A stretch of DNA of 64,000 nucleotides from Fulvivirga sp. M361 (GTDB lineage: Bacteria; Bacteroidota; Bacteroidia; Cytophagales; Cyclobacteriaceae): NCBI RefSeq assembly GCF_007097395.1, contig NZ_VKDC01000004.1:186001-250000 (forward strand). The letters are read 5' to 3'. The position numbers were made by a program, and so were the translations under genes. Of this stretch, positions 7,852 to 16,783 are shown piece after piece (position 1 is the stretch's first letter; every line of letters starts with the position of its first letter). Below the pieces are notes generated by a model that saw only the letters and a program-made list of their open reading frames with translations, was not told the DNA's origin and made no database searches.

Positions 7852-8577
7852 TCACAAATGATGCAGCTCGTTTAACACTTTCAACACATTATTTTTATAA
7901 ATGCGGCCAATAGGCAGCTCCTTACCCGGCACTTCCACTGCTGAAGCGGAAAAGGTCTCAATCTTACCAATGGGCACTATAAAGGAACGATGGATGCGTA
8001 AAAATGAGTCTTCGCTCAACTTTTCTTCAAAATAACTGATGGTTTGATGTGTAATTACATCTTTGGCAGGAGTTTTTACACGTACGTAATCCTTGAGACT
8101 TTCTATGTAAAGGATGTCTTTAAGCATCACCTTTACCATCTTTTTATCTGCCTTTAGGTACAGGTAAGGGTCATTATCCGTGGCATTTGCCTCTTTTTCC
8201 CTGAACCCACCATTGCCGGTCATTTCCTGTCGATATATTTTACTTACCGCTTTGAAAAAACGCTCAAAGGAAATTGGCTTTAAAAGGTAGTCTACCACAT
8301 CTAACTCATAACTTTCAAGAGCATACTCGCGATATGCCGTGGTCAGGATTACTTTCGGTGGGTTTTTAAGTGTCTTAAGGAAGTCTATCCCTGTAAGTCT
8401 GGGCATTTGAATATCCAGAAAAAGTAGGTTTACCGGCTGCTTTTGCAAAACTTCAAACGCTTTGATCGCATTGTTACAACTACCAATAATCTCCATATTA
8501 TCCAGGCGATTGAGGTAAGATTCTATGATCTCTACAGCCAATGGTTCATCGTCTACTATCAGGCACTTCGTTTTCAT
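7852..8577 (-). CDS. LytTR-family response regulator
   Basis: A 241-residue cytoplasmic two-component response regulator. The receiver domain (about residues 1-118) has the acidic pair DD at 9-10, the phospho-acceptor Asp near residue 55 (LFLDIQMP), a conserved Thr (ILTTAY) and Lys (LLKPISF). A LytTR DNA-binding domain occupies about 138-237 (YIESLKDYVRV, FLRIHRSFIV). It follows the histidine kinase gene on the same strand with a 68-bp gap and should be its partner. Targets are not evident from the window. Confidence 0.93.
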   Translation of the reverse strand: MKTKCLIVDDEPLAVEIIESYLNRLDNMEIIGSCNNAIKAFEVLQKQPVNLLFLDIQMPRLTGIDFLKTLKNPPKVILTTAYREYALESYELDVVDYLLKPISFERFFKAVSKIYRQEMTGNGGFREKEANATDNDPYLYLKADKKMVKVMLKDILYIESLKDYVRVKTPAKDVITHQTISYFEEKLSEDSFLRIHRSFIVPIGKIETFSASAVEVPGKELPIGRIYKNNVLKVLNELHHL

Positions 8578-8645
8578 AATGTTATACTATTTAAGCATCC
8601 TTACAAGGGACCAAACCAGGTCTTTTTAGGGTTTAAAATGAACCA

Positions 8646-9728
8646 TCAATCCGCTTTTACTACATTTTTGTGTGACTGCATATCCATTTTTAAAACGATC
8701 AGGTAGGACTCAACGGTATCCAGGGTTTTTAGCTCGTAACCACCTTTATACAATAATTCCAACCTTCTTTTCACATTTTTCAATCCTATCCCTTCTCTAT
8801 ATTTCTGTTCATCTTTACTTAGCTGATTGCTTTTACTATTGTCCACCTTTAAGGTAAGCAGGCATTCTTTAATGGTTAGATCAATACTCACCCAGGCGTC
8901 TTCAATCTCATCACTGACACCATGTTTAAAACTGTTTTCTATAAATGGAAGCACCAGCATGGGTGCTATGTCATGATCACGTGTATTACCGGATATATTC
9001 AGCGATATGTCCAGACGGTTACCATAACGGAGTTTTTCCAACGACACGTAATTTTTGAGTAACTCAATCTCTTTCGAAAGCGGCACACGATCCGTATTGC
9101 ATTCATAAAGCATATAGTTTAACAAATGAGATAGCTTTAAGACAACTTCCGGGGCTTTTTCAGATTTCTTTAAGGTAAGTGCATACAGGTTATTCAAGGT
9201 GTTAAAAAGAAAATGCGGATGTATTTGCGATCGTAAAAATTTGAGTTCGGCGCTTAATTTATCTTCCGCAAGCTGCCGCGTAGCCTGCTGGTTTTGGTAC
9301 CAGTGTTTAAAAAACTTGATCAATGTTGCCAATACCACCACCGGATATACATACGTGGCGGATTTCAATATTTTGTTAGGATACCACAAAGGGCCTATAT
9401 CTTTTTCCGGCCAGAATATAGGCGCCTCCCCATAATAATAAGTGAGCCAATGCATAAAACCTGCTACCAACAAGACCAGGCTGGTCAGAGAGAAAAACCT
9501 GAGGTATTGCTCGGTAAGCAGAAAGCGGGGCAGAAGTATGTAAATGGTGATATAAGTAGCCAGCAGCTTATTAGGTAGGTAAATAAGTTGCAGCCTGAAC
9601 TGGCGACCATAATCTTCATCAAAACTGCCGTACAACACAGCAAAAAAAGTAATAAAGGTAAGCCAAAACAAGATGTGTTTTCCTAACCTTGGAATTCGCT
9701 GATAATATGTAATCAGGCTTGTTTGCAT
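8646..9728 (-). CDS. LytS-type sensor histidine kinase (His_kinase/HATPase)
   Basis: A 360-residue membrane kinase. Four hydrophobic segments occupy about residues 18-35, 46-66, 78-96 and 122-140. The His_kinase region carries LRSQIHPHFLFNTLNNLYAL with phospho-acceptor His170, and the ATPase N-box is PFIENSFKHGV (about 260-270), with GIGLKNVKRRLELLY as the G-box. There is no extracellular sensor domain, so sensing is probably through the membrane helices. It is encoded just upstream of the LytTR regulator, forming the usual Bacteroidota kinase-regulator pair. Confidence 0.93.
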   Translation of the reverse strand: MQTSLITYYQRIPRLGKHILFWLTFITFFAVLYGSFDEDYGRQFRLQLIYLPNKLLATYITIYILLPRFLLTEQYLRFFSLTSLVLLVAGFMHWLTYYYGEAPIFWPEKDIGPLWYPNKILKSATYVYPVVVLATLIKFFKHWYQNQQATRQLAEDKLSAELKFLRSQIHPHFLFNTLNNLYALTLKKSEKAPEVVLKLSHLLNYMLYECNTDRVPLSKEIELLKNYVSLEKLRYGNRLDISLNISGNTRDHDIAPMLVLPFIENSFKHGVSDEIEDAWVSIDLTIKECLLTLKVDNSKSNQLSKDEQKYREGIGLKNVKRRLELLYKGGYELKTLDTVESYLIVLKMDMQSHKNVVKAD

Positions 9729-10091
9729 TATCTATACTATCTGTTAACTATGGTCAGGCGTGCTTTTCCTGAATCTTATGGCAGGATCCAATTTCACAAC
9801 ACTCAACTACAATAAAATTAATCGTGTTTAAGCTGGGAAAGTTGTATGTCAACAGATATTTCGACCAACGACCCCTTCCAACATATTAAAAGCGTCGTTT
9901 AATGTGTAAAAGCGCTTCAACCGCTTTGTTCCTGGTCTACAGATGTAGGTCAGATCATAAATTAACATATTGTATTGATGAGAGCACAGTTGTTTTGATC
10001 GTGTGTAAGGCATCAACCCGGTCTGGGATAAATAAAAAAACCGGGTGAATGACCCGGTTTTAATAATGTACAGCTTGGCTTTCGGAGAAAT
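9729..10091. other. 363-bp intergenic region upstream of the kinase gene
   Basis: No convincing gene. It holds the terminator of the small gene at 10092 (10037-10061) and presumably the promoter of the kinase gene. A 54-codon frame on the minus strand starting near 10013 has no recognisable features and is not called. Confidence 0.5.
10037..10061 (-). terminator. rho-independent terminator of the small gene at 10092
   Basis: Stem AAAACCGGGT (10037-10046) pairs with ACCCGGTTTT (10052-10061) around a five-base loop. On the minus strand the hairpin is followed by a T-run. It starts 31 bases after the stop of the minus-strand gene. Confidence 0.8.
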
Positions 10092-10313
10092 TTATATTTG
10101 ATAAATGATCTTAATAGAGCTTTTGGGAATACTTCGTCCATCTCGTGTAATCACAAAATCATGCTTCAATCCGACGATAGTATCAACGATTGTTTCATAA
10201 CCTTGATTAATGGCTCTGATGATCTTTACTTTTCTTTGATAGAAGTTTCCCAAAATCAATGCTCTTTTCAGCTTGATTTCTTTTCCTTCCTGGTTTAATT
10301 GTAGGTTTTCCAT
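10092..10313 (-). CDS. small conserved-looking hypothetical protein (73 aa)
   Basis: From the ATG at 10313 the product is 73 residues (MENLQLNQEGKEIKLKRALI...). The frame is open to 10346, but the later ATG gives a more natural start. The sequence is basic and beta-rich, ending RDGRSIPKSSIKIIYQI, similar in style to short Cytophagales proteins with a single barrel-like beta domain. It has its own terminator (10037-10061), which supports a real gene. No function can be assigned. Confidence 0.6.
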   Translation of the reverse strand: MENLQLNQEGKEIKLKRALILGNFYQRKVKIIRAINQGYETIVDTIVGLKHDFVITRDGRSIPKSSIKIIYQI

Positions 10314-10449
10314 AGCGCTATGTTTATTATTAAGTAACCGTAACAACGATTAAAATGTTGGCCTTAGTATGTATTAATCGTCGAAATAACCTATGGTGTC
10401 GACCAGACGTCAATTAACCCGTTCTTCATTTTGACTGATCTGTTGAGGC

Positions 10450-11538
10450 TTAAACAATACTAAGCTTAAAAGCTTTCTTTGCCAGCACGGTACCATTTAC
10501 CTGGACCTCCAATAGCTGCTCACCACCATAATAACGACGTGTTGTAATAGGTGTAATCCGGTGTTCTTTCGAAAAACGCTGACTTCCACCGGGTTCCATT
10601 TTACTGGTAGTCAATTTAAATACTTTGGGCGTATTGGAACCATTGGCTTTTTTAAAGTGGATGATGTAGTCAACCGCTATGTGGCAGGCTTTAGCACCTT
10701 TATTGGTCAACGTAAAAGTGAACTGAATACCTTCTCCTAACTGTATGCTGTCGTTTTGTAGTATAAAGTCTGATAGTTGTACCTCTGCTTTGGTAAAACC
10801 CAATATATCGAGTGCATCTGTATTTCCTGATTTCACAAGACTCCTGAGTCCTTGTTTTACTATCCAATGCGTTTCTTTAACATTAAGTCCCCAGCGTTGG
10901 GCAATACCTATTACAACATCCGGGTTATCTTTTGTAATGTCATTTAAATTATTGGCTACGCTTTTCCGCACATAATCAGAAGAGTCTGCCTTAAGGTTTT
11001 CAAGAATAGGAATGATCCTGATGGGATTTGCTTTAAACCCTGGCAATGCCATGGCCCAGGGTAAGCGTGGACGACAGCCTTCACTGGACAGCCGCCGAAG
11101 ATGATGATCAGCATGTAAAGACCATTCATGCATTTTACTCATCGTTTCTTTTTCATAAGACATTATGAATGGTCTTATCGCAAATTCACTACTGGAGTAC
11201 TGCGTAAATAAGGCCAAAGCATCCATTGATTCATTCCAATGGTTCAAACCATAGTGTTGTACATAGTCAGGAAAGACCATACCATCAAACCCGGTAAACG
11301 TGTGCACTACTTTTGAAAGAATATTGACCGCTTCCGGAAAACTTTCAGGCAGTTGTTTATGCAGTTGTTGGCTGATATGGGTCATACGCCCTTTTAATTC
11401 CAGGTCTGTCCATATGTTATTTAATACATCTTGTGTAAACTGTTTAGCGTTAAAGTGTTCATATTCCTCTTGTAATGAGTTACCTAACGCTGTAATAAAT
11501 GGAGGTTGAAAAAATTGGTTTTTGAGTGGTTCTGCCAT
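10450..11538 (-). CDS. AlkD-like DNA alkylation repair protein with C-terminal beta-rich extension
   Basis: Residues about 20-245 show the HEAT-like helical repeats of the AlkC/AlkD family of DNA glycosylases (PF08713), with SDYVRKSVANNLNDITKDNPD and HWIVKQGLRSLVKSGN as typical pieces. Family members remove alkylated bases without base flipping. Residues about 255-362 form a separate beta-rich stretch (LGEGIQFTFTLTNKGAKACHIAVDYIIHF) that looks like an immunoglobulin-like domain, longer than the simple AlkD architecture. No signal peptide; cytoplasmic. The gene stands alone with about 50 bp on its downstream-gene side. Activity should be taken as probable, because the catalytic Asp and Trp were not aligned residue by residue. 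Confidence 0.82.
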   Translation of the reverse strand: MAEPLKNQFFQPPFITALGNSLQEEYEHFNAKQFTQDVLNNIWTDLELKGRMTHISQQLHKQLPESFPEAVNILSKVVHTFTGFDGMVFPDYVQHYGLNHWNESMDALALFTQYSSSEFAIRPFIMSYEKETMSKMHEWSLHADHHLRRLSSEGCRPRLPWAMALPGFKANPIRIIPILENLKADSSDYVRKSVANNLNDITKDNPDVVIGIAQRWGLNVKETHWIVKQGLRSLVKSGNTDALDILGFTKAEVQLSDFILQNDSIQLGEGIQFTFTLTNKGAKACHIAVDYIIHFKKANGSNTPKVFKLTTSKMEPGGSQRFSKEHRITPITTRRYYGGEQLLEVQVNGTVLAKKAFKLSIV

Positions 11539-11592
11539 AGTAATTATTTTAAATAGCGCTGCCCGAAAATAAAGACAGCGCCATATGCTTGG

Positions 11593-12549
11593 TTATTTCA
11601 CGGGATAACGAATGATCGTTTTTAACTTTTCAACGGCTGTCTTTCTCGGGTCAGTAATATAGATTTCATGATGATGACCGTTGATCTCAAGTCCTTCTTC
11701 AGCGGCAAAGGCAAATATTTTTTCCAATGTCGGACCTTCTTCTTCGTAACTTCCAACATGCAGTACCTGAATAGACCTGCCTTCATTCAGCGGTTTGAAT
11801 TCCACCTCACTGATCTGAGACTGTTGCTTTTTTTCTATTGAGATTTGAATAGCACTTTCTACTTCCTCCGCTTCTACATATTCCGGCATTGGGATCACTA
11901 TATTCCAGTGCCACTCCTCTCTTGGCGTTTGCTCAAAAGTGAGAGGTCCTTCCGCCCACCATTGCGCCTCCATTTTGGGCACCACGAAATCTTTCTCTTT
12001 GGACTTATATTGGAATTTAACCGTATATGCTACGGAATAAATGGCCTCTATAGCTTCAAGAAATCGCACATCCTCGGGAGCAGAAACACCATTGATCATT
12101 AAATAGTTATAAGGTTTGACATTCACTATAACAGGCTCCCGTCCAGCTTTATAGTAGTCCTTATCTGCCTTGATCAAATCCAGCTTAGTGGTATTTTCTA
12201 AGTCAAACGATTCAAAATGGTCCATAAATTTGATTTCTTCAAATGCCTTCATGAATTCTGCCAGTTCTTTCATTTTTTCCACCTTCTTGGCTGCGTCCAG
12301 CGCTTCTTCTATTGAATTCCACTTGACCAGATCCATAAAAACTGTGGTATGTTCTGCAGAACGAAAGGTCTGGTATTCTATCAAACCGGGCAGTTTTTGT
12401 ATATGCCCCCTGGCCTTTGCCAGTACTTCGTGATAGTTATCTTCATAATCTTTTTTGATTTTGTAAACTACCAGTTCATAAACGGCGGTTTCTTTTGCTG
12501 TCACTACTGCTGTCATGATCATTAAAATTAGAATTGTTAGATGTTTCAT
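11593..12549 (-). CDS. secreted fusion of ABM-like and GyrI-like domains
   Basis: A 318-residue protein with a signal peptide (KHLTILILMIMTAVVTAKE). Residues about 22-115 look like an antibiotic-biosynthesis-monooxygenase-type ferredoxin fold (VYELVVYKIKKDYEDNYHEV, LPGLIEYQTFRS, FMDLVKWNS). Residues about 125-318 match the GyrI-like ligand-binding domain of Bacteroidota (KPYNYLMINGVSAPED, WHWNIVIPMPEYV, ILHVGSYEEEGPTLEKI). GyrI-like domains bind small molecules or hydrolyse them and are usually cytoplasmic, so export is unusual. Function unknown; a stress or small-molecule-scavenging role is an inference. Confidence 0.75.
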   Translation of the reverse strand: MKHLTILILMIMTAVVTAKETAVYELVVYKIKKDYEDNYHEVLAKARGHIQKLPGLIEYQTFRSAEHTTVFMDLVKWNSIEEALDAAKKVEKMKELAEFMKAFEEIKFMDHFESFDLENTTKLDLIKADKDYYKAGREPVIVNVKPYNYLMINGVSAPEDVRFLEAIEAIYSVAYTVKFQYKSKEKDFVVPKMEAQWWAEGPLTFEQTPREEWHWNIVIPMPEYVEAEEVESAIQISIEKKQQSQISEVEFKPLNEGRSIQVLHVGSYEEEGPTLEKIFAFAAEEGLEINGHHHEIYITDPRKTAVEKLKTIIRYPVK

Positions 12550-12620
12550 GTTTTTTCAGTAAAGAAAACAGGGGGTAGTGACAACCCTATGTCAGCAGGA
12601 TTTGAGAAAAATGAAAAAAA

Positions 12621-12809
12621 TTGAAAAAATACGGAACACTGTTTTCGTCCGGCGAAGAAACCTTAGAAAAATGTACGGAGGACGGTTTGGAGCACAGTGC
12701 TCCATGAATAACCCATTTCCAATGGTATCAGTCTTACAAGCAAAAAGAAGGCTTTAAGGTATTAAAAGAAAATGCCACCTGGAAAACTACCCACAATGTT
12801 TATACTTAA
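12621..12809 (+). pseudogene. possible remnant of a short gene with an in-frame stop
   Basis: The plus-strand frame beginning at 12621 reads LKKYGTLFSSGEETLEKCTE and continues to a TGA at 12705; the same frame then reads ITHFQWYQSYKQKEGFKVLK and onward to TAA at 12807-12809. Amino-acid composition on both sides is protein-like, but there is no recognised family and no good start codon. This may be chance. Confidence 0.2.
12689..12703. repeat. short palindrome in the intergenic region
   Basis: GGAGCAC and GTGCTCC are perfect complements around a single A. There is no nearby start codon on either strand that would make it an obvious operator. Confidence 0.35.
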
Positions 12810-12924
12810 ATAAGAGTGCTCATCAGAAATAAGTACTATCTATTAAAAAAAATGAAAAAATAAGGCTAGCCAACTTTTCAAAGGTCTCGCAGCTATGCCG
12901 GTAGCCCTTGCCATTGGTATTTAT

Positions 12925-13914
12925 TCAATTGCCTGGTTTTTCGGCATGCTCTAAGGCTGAATGATGCACATGAGCCTGCTTTAGTAATAAAATCACCCGA
13001 TCTTTCAAGGTCTGAGGTGCAACAATAGTTGCCTGATCACTAAACTGGAGCAACCAATGGGCAAAGTTGCGATGATCAGCCGTCATAAATTTCATTTCTT
13101 CGTAATCAGCTGCTTTGGTGCTTTCTACATAGCCCATAAAATATTTTTGCTCATTGATGTACGGGGTCACCGCGTGTGTGAATCTTATGGTAACTTCCTG
13201 CAGTTCCGACCCTTGCATAATAGTAGTCACATAGTCTTTATAGTCTGAATGCCTGGAAGGTTCAAAAGCCTGAGCTGTCATTGATAATTTCATGATGCGA
13301 TCTGAACGAAAGTCACGCAAATCATTCCTGAGTTGGCAGTATCCTATTAAATGCCAATGCCTGGAATAATAACAAAGGCTCAAAGGCTCAACATTACGAT
13401 TGGTAAAAGCGCCATTATAATTCGAGAAGTAATCAAAGTTGATGACCTTTTTCTGTGCCAGAGCATTCTGTATTTCAGTCAAAAAATGATCGGGAAAGGA
13501 TGCATCGGTATTATTCATTGTTTCAGGTAAATGGATTACTTCAATACTATTTTCAATGCTTTCGAGATAATCTTTCTCTTCCAGTTTTAACGCCGAACGA
13601 ATTTTAAGCAAGGCATCACTTAGGTGTTTTTTAATGGATCGGTCTGTCAGCTTTTCGGCCAATTTGGAAGCCATAAGTAATGAACCAGCCTCTTCTTTTG
13701 AAAATTTTACCGGCGGCAAGCTGTATCCTTCCATTAGAAAATAGCCCACTCCGGCTTCAGCGCCTATGGGTATGCCGGCCTCTTCCAGCGCACGCACATC
13801 ACGATACACCGTGCGAAGGCTGATATCAAAACGATCGGCAATTTCATGGGCCTTCACTATTTTTTTACTCTGTAATTGAATCAATATTGCTGAAAGACGA
13901 TCGATCCGATTCAT
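12925..13914 (-). CDS. YafY/WYL-domain HTH transcriptional regulator
   Basis: A 329-residue regulator with an N-terminal HTH_11 winged helix (residues 1-58: RLSAILIQLQSKKIVKAHEIADRFDISLRTVYRDVRALEEAGIPI, here split only for description), a linker and a WYL ligand-sensing domain (about 145-235: QKKVINFDYFS, EPLSLCYYSRHWHLIGYC, RDFRSDRI), then a WCX tail. WYL regulators bind nucleotides or small ligands and act as repressors or activators. Its ATG overlaps the stop of the upstream SRPBCC gene by four bases, so the two are cotranscribed and perhaps jointly regulated. Confidence 0.9.
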   Translation of the reverse strand: MNRIDRLSAILIQLQSKKIVKAHEIADRFDISLRTVYRDVRALEEAGIPIGAEAGVGYFLMEGYSLPPVKFSKEEAGSLLMASKLAEKLTDRSIKKHLSDALLKIRSALKLEEKDYLESIENSIEVIHLPETMNNTDASFPDHFLTEIQNALAQKKVINFDYFSNYNGAFTNRNVEPLSLCYYSRHWHLIGYCQLRNDLRDFRSDRIMKLSMTAQAFEPSRHSDYKDYVTTIMQGSELQEVTIRFTHAVTPYINEQKYFMGYVESTKAADYEEMKFMTADHRNFAHWLLQFSDQATIVAPQTLKDRVILLLKQAHVHHSALEHAEKPGN

Positions 13915-14342
13915 TGCTCTGCTCTTTTTTTAAGTGCTTCATTCATCATTACGAAACCTGCACGGGTACCCACATCCAGTTTTTTCCAGAATAGCGGCAC
14001 GAGTAAACCGCTGAATTGTTCTTTTTGAATAAACAGGTGCTGCCCGTGCTCTATTTCTTTGATCTCAAACCTATGGTGTCCGTCGAACAGCCCTGCCATC
14101 AAAAGCTGGCCTAACCAGGCAAATTCTTTCTCCTTTTTGAAAATGGTCACCCTTGGGGTAAACCGCATCGTTTTTGCTTCACCTGTTTGAATTGTCACTT
14201 TCAAACGTTCTCTCAAATGGGCGCGGCCAATGACACTTATCACAAAAGGATTCCATTCGGGATATAGGTCAAAATCCATTAGAACGGACCAGATTTTTGA
14301 TGCAGGTGCATTGATCTGAATTTCTGTATACAATTCTTTCAT
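13911..14342 (-). CDS. SRPBCC-family protein (polyketide cyclase/dehydrase-like)
   Basis: A 143-residue START/Bet v1-like ligand-binding protein: TEIQINAPASKIWSVLMDFDLYPEWNPF is the standard N-terminal SRPBCC signature, followed by a beta sheet and a C-terminal helix (FVMMNEALKKRAEQ). Such proteins bind hydrophobic molecules; the ligand is unknown. It is translationally coupled (ATGA overlap at 13911-13914) to the downstream WYL regulator gene. That arrangement often pairs a small-ligand protein with its sensor. Confidence 0.85.
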   Translation of the reverse strand: MKELYTEIQINAPASKIWSVLMDFDLYPEWNPFVISVIGRAHLRERLKVTIQTGEAKTMRFTPRVTIFKKEKEFAWLGQLLMAGLFDGHHRFEIKEIEHGQHLFIQKEQFSGLLVPLFWKKLDVGTRAGFVMMNEALKKRAEQ

Positions 14343-14436
14343 GTTATCAAACGGTAATTTAAATGCCTGCTATTTATACTTAGTTCGTCCTTTGTCTAAT
14401 GATCCACTTCGGAAGCATCCGGGACAACCTTTTACT

Positions 14437-15612
14437 TTATATTGACATTTTCAAACGCTTATGAACATGCCATGACCTTATCAATAACAAAACCACAATG
14501 GGAATGAGTGCTTCGTGCATATTTTGAGGCCAGAAAAACCATCCTATCAATGTTATCGCCTGAAGGATGACAATTGCCTTGAAATAAATTGACTTAAAAG
14601 TATTCCATCTACTGCTCAGCAGTAACAAGCCCATGGGAAAATGGAGAGGAAAGGCCCATAACAGATTCATATTTCGTGCAGCAGCCTTATGGTCCGTAGC
14701 TATCCATAGCAAAAATAGTAACCATCCTATCAGTCCTATGATACTGAACAGTACAGCATCAATCCCTAAAAAAGCTTTCTTCTTTTTATATCCTGTAAAT
14801 GTGATGAATACACCAGCTACCAGTATGAGTGTAAATACTACCATGGGAGTAAAAAAGCTTTCTGAAACGGTTACTTCCCTGGGCGTATAACTCATTACTT
14901 TCTCCTTTACTAAAGGTACGCTCTGACCATTATGAATAATACTGGCATGGTCAAATCCCGATTCCACATAGTCCGGGAGGAACATATACATAAAAGGTGT
15001 CGCCTTTACATCCATGGGCAATCCAAGGCATATATCTATCCCAAGATCACCCCATGGCTGGTACTGAAGATATACATCCGTAAGGTCACGAATACTATAA
15101 TCTGTAGTAATGTAAGAACCATCAAAAGAGACACTTCCCGGCAAAGCTTTTTCCAGCACATCACGCACCCTGGTAGCACAGTTATCATAGAAGTAGTCAT
15201 AATAGTAATACATATTTTCCGGCTTGGCATTCCATACCAGATACTCAAAGAGTTGTTGCTGCTGTATTGAATCCAGATTGAGTACTTGTTCGTGTATGTA
15301 GCGATTTTCATAGGAATAGAAATTAGCCACCCTGGAATAATCACTCACAGCCACTCTGTAGTTCAGGAACCCGCGGGCAAAATTCAAATAGAAGTTAGGC
15401 TGATCAAAGTTAAATATGCCATAGTTATAGAAGTCATCTATTCTGTTGACCGGGTCATACACCCTTATGCCGCTATGCCCAAAAGCAGAATAAAGCTCTC
15501 CCTGGTAAGGACCAACGGTTATTACGCGTATATCTGCTTTGTTTGACAATTTCACCTGGCTGTGAACATTGAAGCTAAGGAGCAGAAGAAGCAGGGAGTA
15601 AAATGTTTTCAT
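14437..15612 (-). CDS. DUF4105 (Lnb N-terminal periplasmic domain) membrane protein
   Basis: A 391-residue protein with a signal peptide (KTFYSLLLLLLSFNVHSQ), a periplasmic DUF4105 domain (about 25-240) and a C-terminal block of about four or five membrane segments (about 255-375). DUF4105 signatures are visible: LYSAFGHSGIRVYDP, YNYGIFNF, GFLNYRV and YYDYFYDNCATRVRD. The conserved His in FGHSG and Cys in DNCATR are typical of a papain-like fold, though the enzymatic role is not established. It diverges from the radical-SAM gene at 15744. Confidence 0.85.
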   Translation of the reverse strand: MKTFYSLLLLLLSFNVHSQVKLSNKADIRVITVGPYQGELYSAFGHSGIRVYDPVNRIDDFYNYGIFNFDQPNFYLNFARGFLNYRVAVSDYSRVANFYSYENRYIHEQVLNLDSIQQQQLFEYLVWNAKPENMYYYYDYFYDNCATRVRDVLEKALPGSVSFDGSYITTDYSIRDLTDVYLQYQPWGDLGIDICLGLPMDVKATPFMYMFLPDYVESGFDHASIIHNGQSVPLVKEKVMSYTPREVTVSESFFTPMVVFTLILVAGVFITFTGYKKKKAFLGIDAVLFSIIGLIGWLLFLLWIATDHKAAARNMNLLWAFPLHFPMGLLLLSSRWNTFKSIYFKAIVILQAITLIGWFFWPQNMHEALIPIVVLLLIRSWHVHKRLKMSI

Positions 15613-15743
15613 CTTGTGAATATACTACGAAAGAAGCATTTGAATGTTGAGAAAACAAACCATAAAGGACACATCTTTTCAGAACACCGTTTCTTACCTG
15701 AACCGCCAAGGATTGTTTAGCTGATATTTCATAATTTCACCAT

Positions 15744-16766
15744 GTGAATGCAAACCTCAGAGACGGCATTAATTTTACTTCTAAACTTACTTTAAGAAGA
15801 GCGGGTAATATGGTCAAAGTTATTGGTAGCTATCTCTATTCGAGACTTACCCGAAGGCCGGTACATAAAGGCATGCCGATAAGCATTTCTTTTGAGCCTA
15901 CTACCTCGTGTAACTTAAGGTGTCCTGAGTGTCCGAGCGGACTCCGATCTTTTTCCCGGCCTACCGGAATGCTGGAGGAAGGGCTGTTCAAAAAAACAAT
16001 TGATGAATTGCAGGACACACTTATGTACCTGCTATTTTATTTTCAGGGTGAGCCTTACCTGCACCCTCAGTTCTTAGACCTGGTCCAGTATGCTTCTTCG
16101 AAACATATATATACAGCCACTTCTACCAATGCGCATTACCTGACGGAAGAAAATGCCAGAAAAACAGTAGAATCAGGCCTGGACCGGCTCATCATTTCCA
16201 TTGACGGCACTACACAAGCCACCTACCAGGCCTACCGGGTAGGCGGACAACTCGAAAAAGTAATTGAGGGAACAAAAAATGTAATAAAATGGAAACGTCA
16301 ACTGCGATCAAAGACTCCTCATGTGATCTTTCAATTCCTGGTAGTTAAACCCAACCAGCACCAAATCAATGAAGTGCAAAAATTAGCACACGAGCTGGGT
16401 GTGGATGAAATAGGTTTAAAAACAGCCCAAATTTATGATTATGAAAAGGGATCTGACCTGATCCCCACCATTGACCGGTATTCCAGGTATGTGAAACAGG
16501 CCGGTGGTAGTTATAAGATTAAGAACAAACTGCTCAACCACTGTTGGAAGATGTGGCATAGCTGTGTAATAACATGGGATGGAAAAGTAGTGCCTTGCTG
16601 TTTTGATAAAGATGGCCATCACGCCTTAGGAGAGGTGGCCAAAGGCTCTTTTAAAGCATTATGGCACGGGAAAGCATATCAACAGTTCAGATCTGCTTTA
16701 CTTGGTTCACGAGCTGAGATAGAGATGTGTAAAAATTGCACGGAGGGGACCACCGTTTGGGCCTGA
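15744..16766 (+). CDS. SPASM-domain radical SAM protein
   Basis: A 340-residue radical SAM protein with the cluster motif CNLRCPEC (Cys56, Cys60, Cys63) following SISFEPTTS. The C-terminal SPASM region carries further cysteines (CWKMWHSC, VVPCCFD, EMCKNC) for auxiliary Fe-S clusters. A GTG at 15744 is used because residues before the ATG at 15810 (KLTLRRAGNMVKVIGSYLYS) look like part of the conserved domain. SPASM proteins modify peptides or mature cofactors; no peptide substrate gene is seen next to it. In Bacteroidota, relatives of this length occur as solitary genes of unknown substrate. Confidence 0.9.
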   Translation: MNANLRDGINFTSKLTLRRAGNMVKVIGSYLYSRLTRRPVHKGMPISISFEPTTSCNLRCPECPSGLRSFSRPTGMLEEGLFKKTIDELQDTLMYLLFYFQGEPYLHPQFLDLVQYASSKHIYTATSTNAHYLTEENARKTVESGLDRLIISIDGTTQATYQAYRVGGQLEKVIEGTKNVIKWKRQLRSKTPHVIFQFLVVKPNQHQINEVQKLAHELGVDEIGLKTAQIYDYEKGSDLIPTIDRYSRYVKQAGGSYKIKNKLLNHCWKMWHSCVITWDGKVVPCCFDKDGHHALGEVAKGSFKALWHGKAYQQFRSALLGSRAEIEMCKNCTEGTTVWA

Positions 16767-16783
16767 TCTTGGAAAGGTAAAAT

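Larger units (their letters stand above)
12550..12924. other. 375-bp intergenic region with a possible gene relic
   Basis: No intact gene. On the plus strand one frame (12621-12809) reads as protein-like sequence on both sides of an in-frame TGA (described separately). A short inverted repeat GGAGCAC-A-GTGCTCC lies at 12689-12703. The rest is A-rich. Confidence 0.4.

Noticed and set aside
9960-10013. 54-codon minus-strand frame beginning near 10013
   Set aside because: It has no start-site context, domain or conservation evidence, and overlaps the expected promoter area of the kinase gene.
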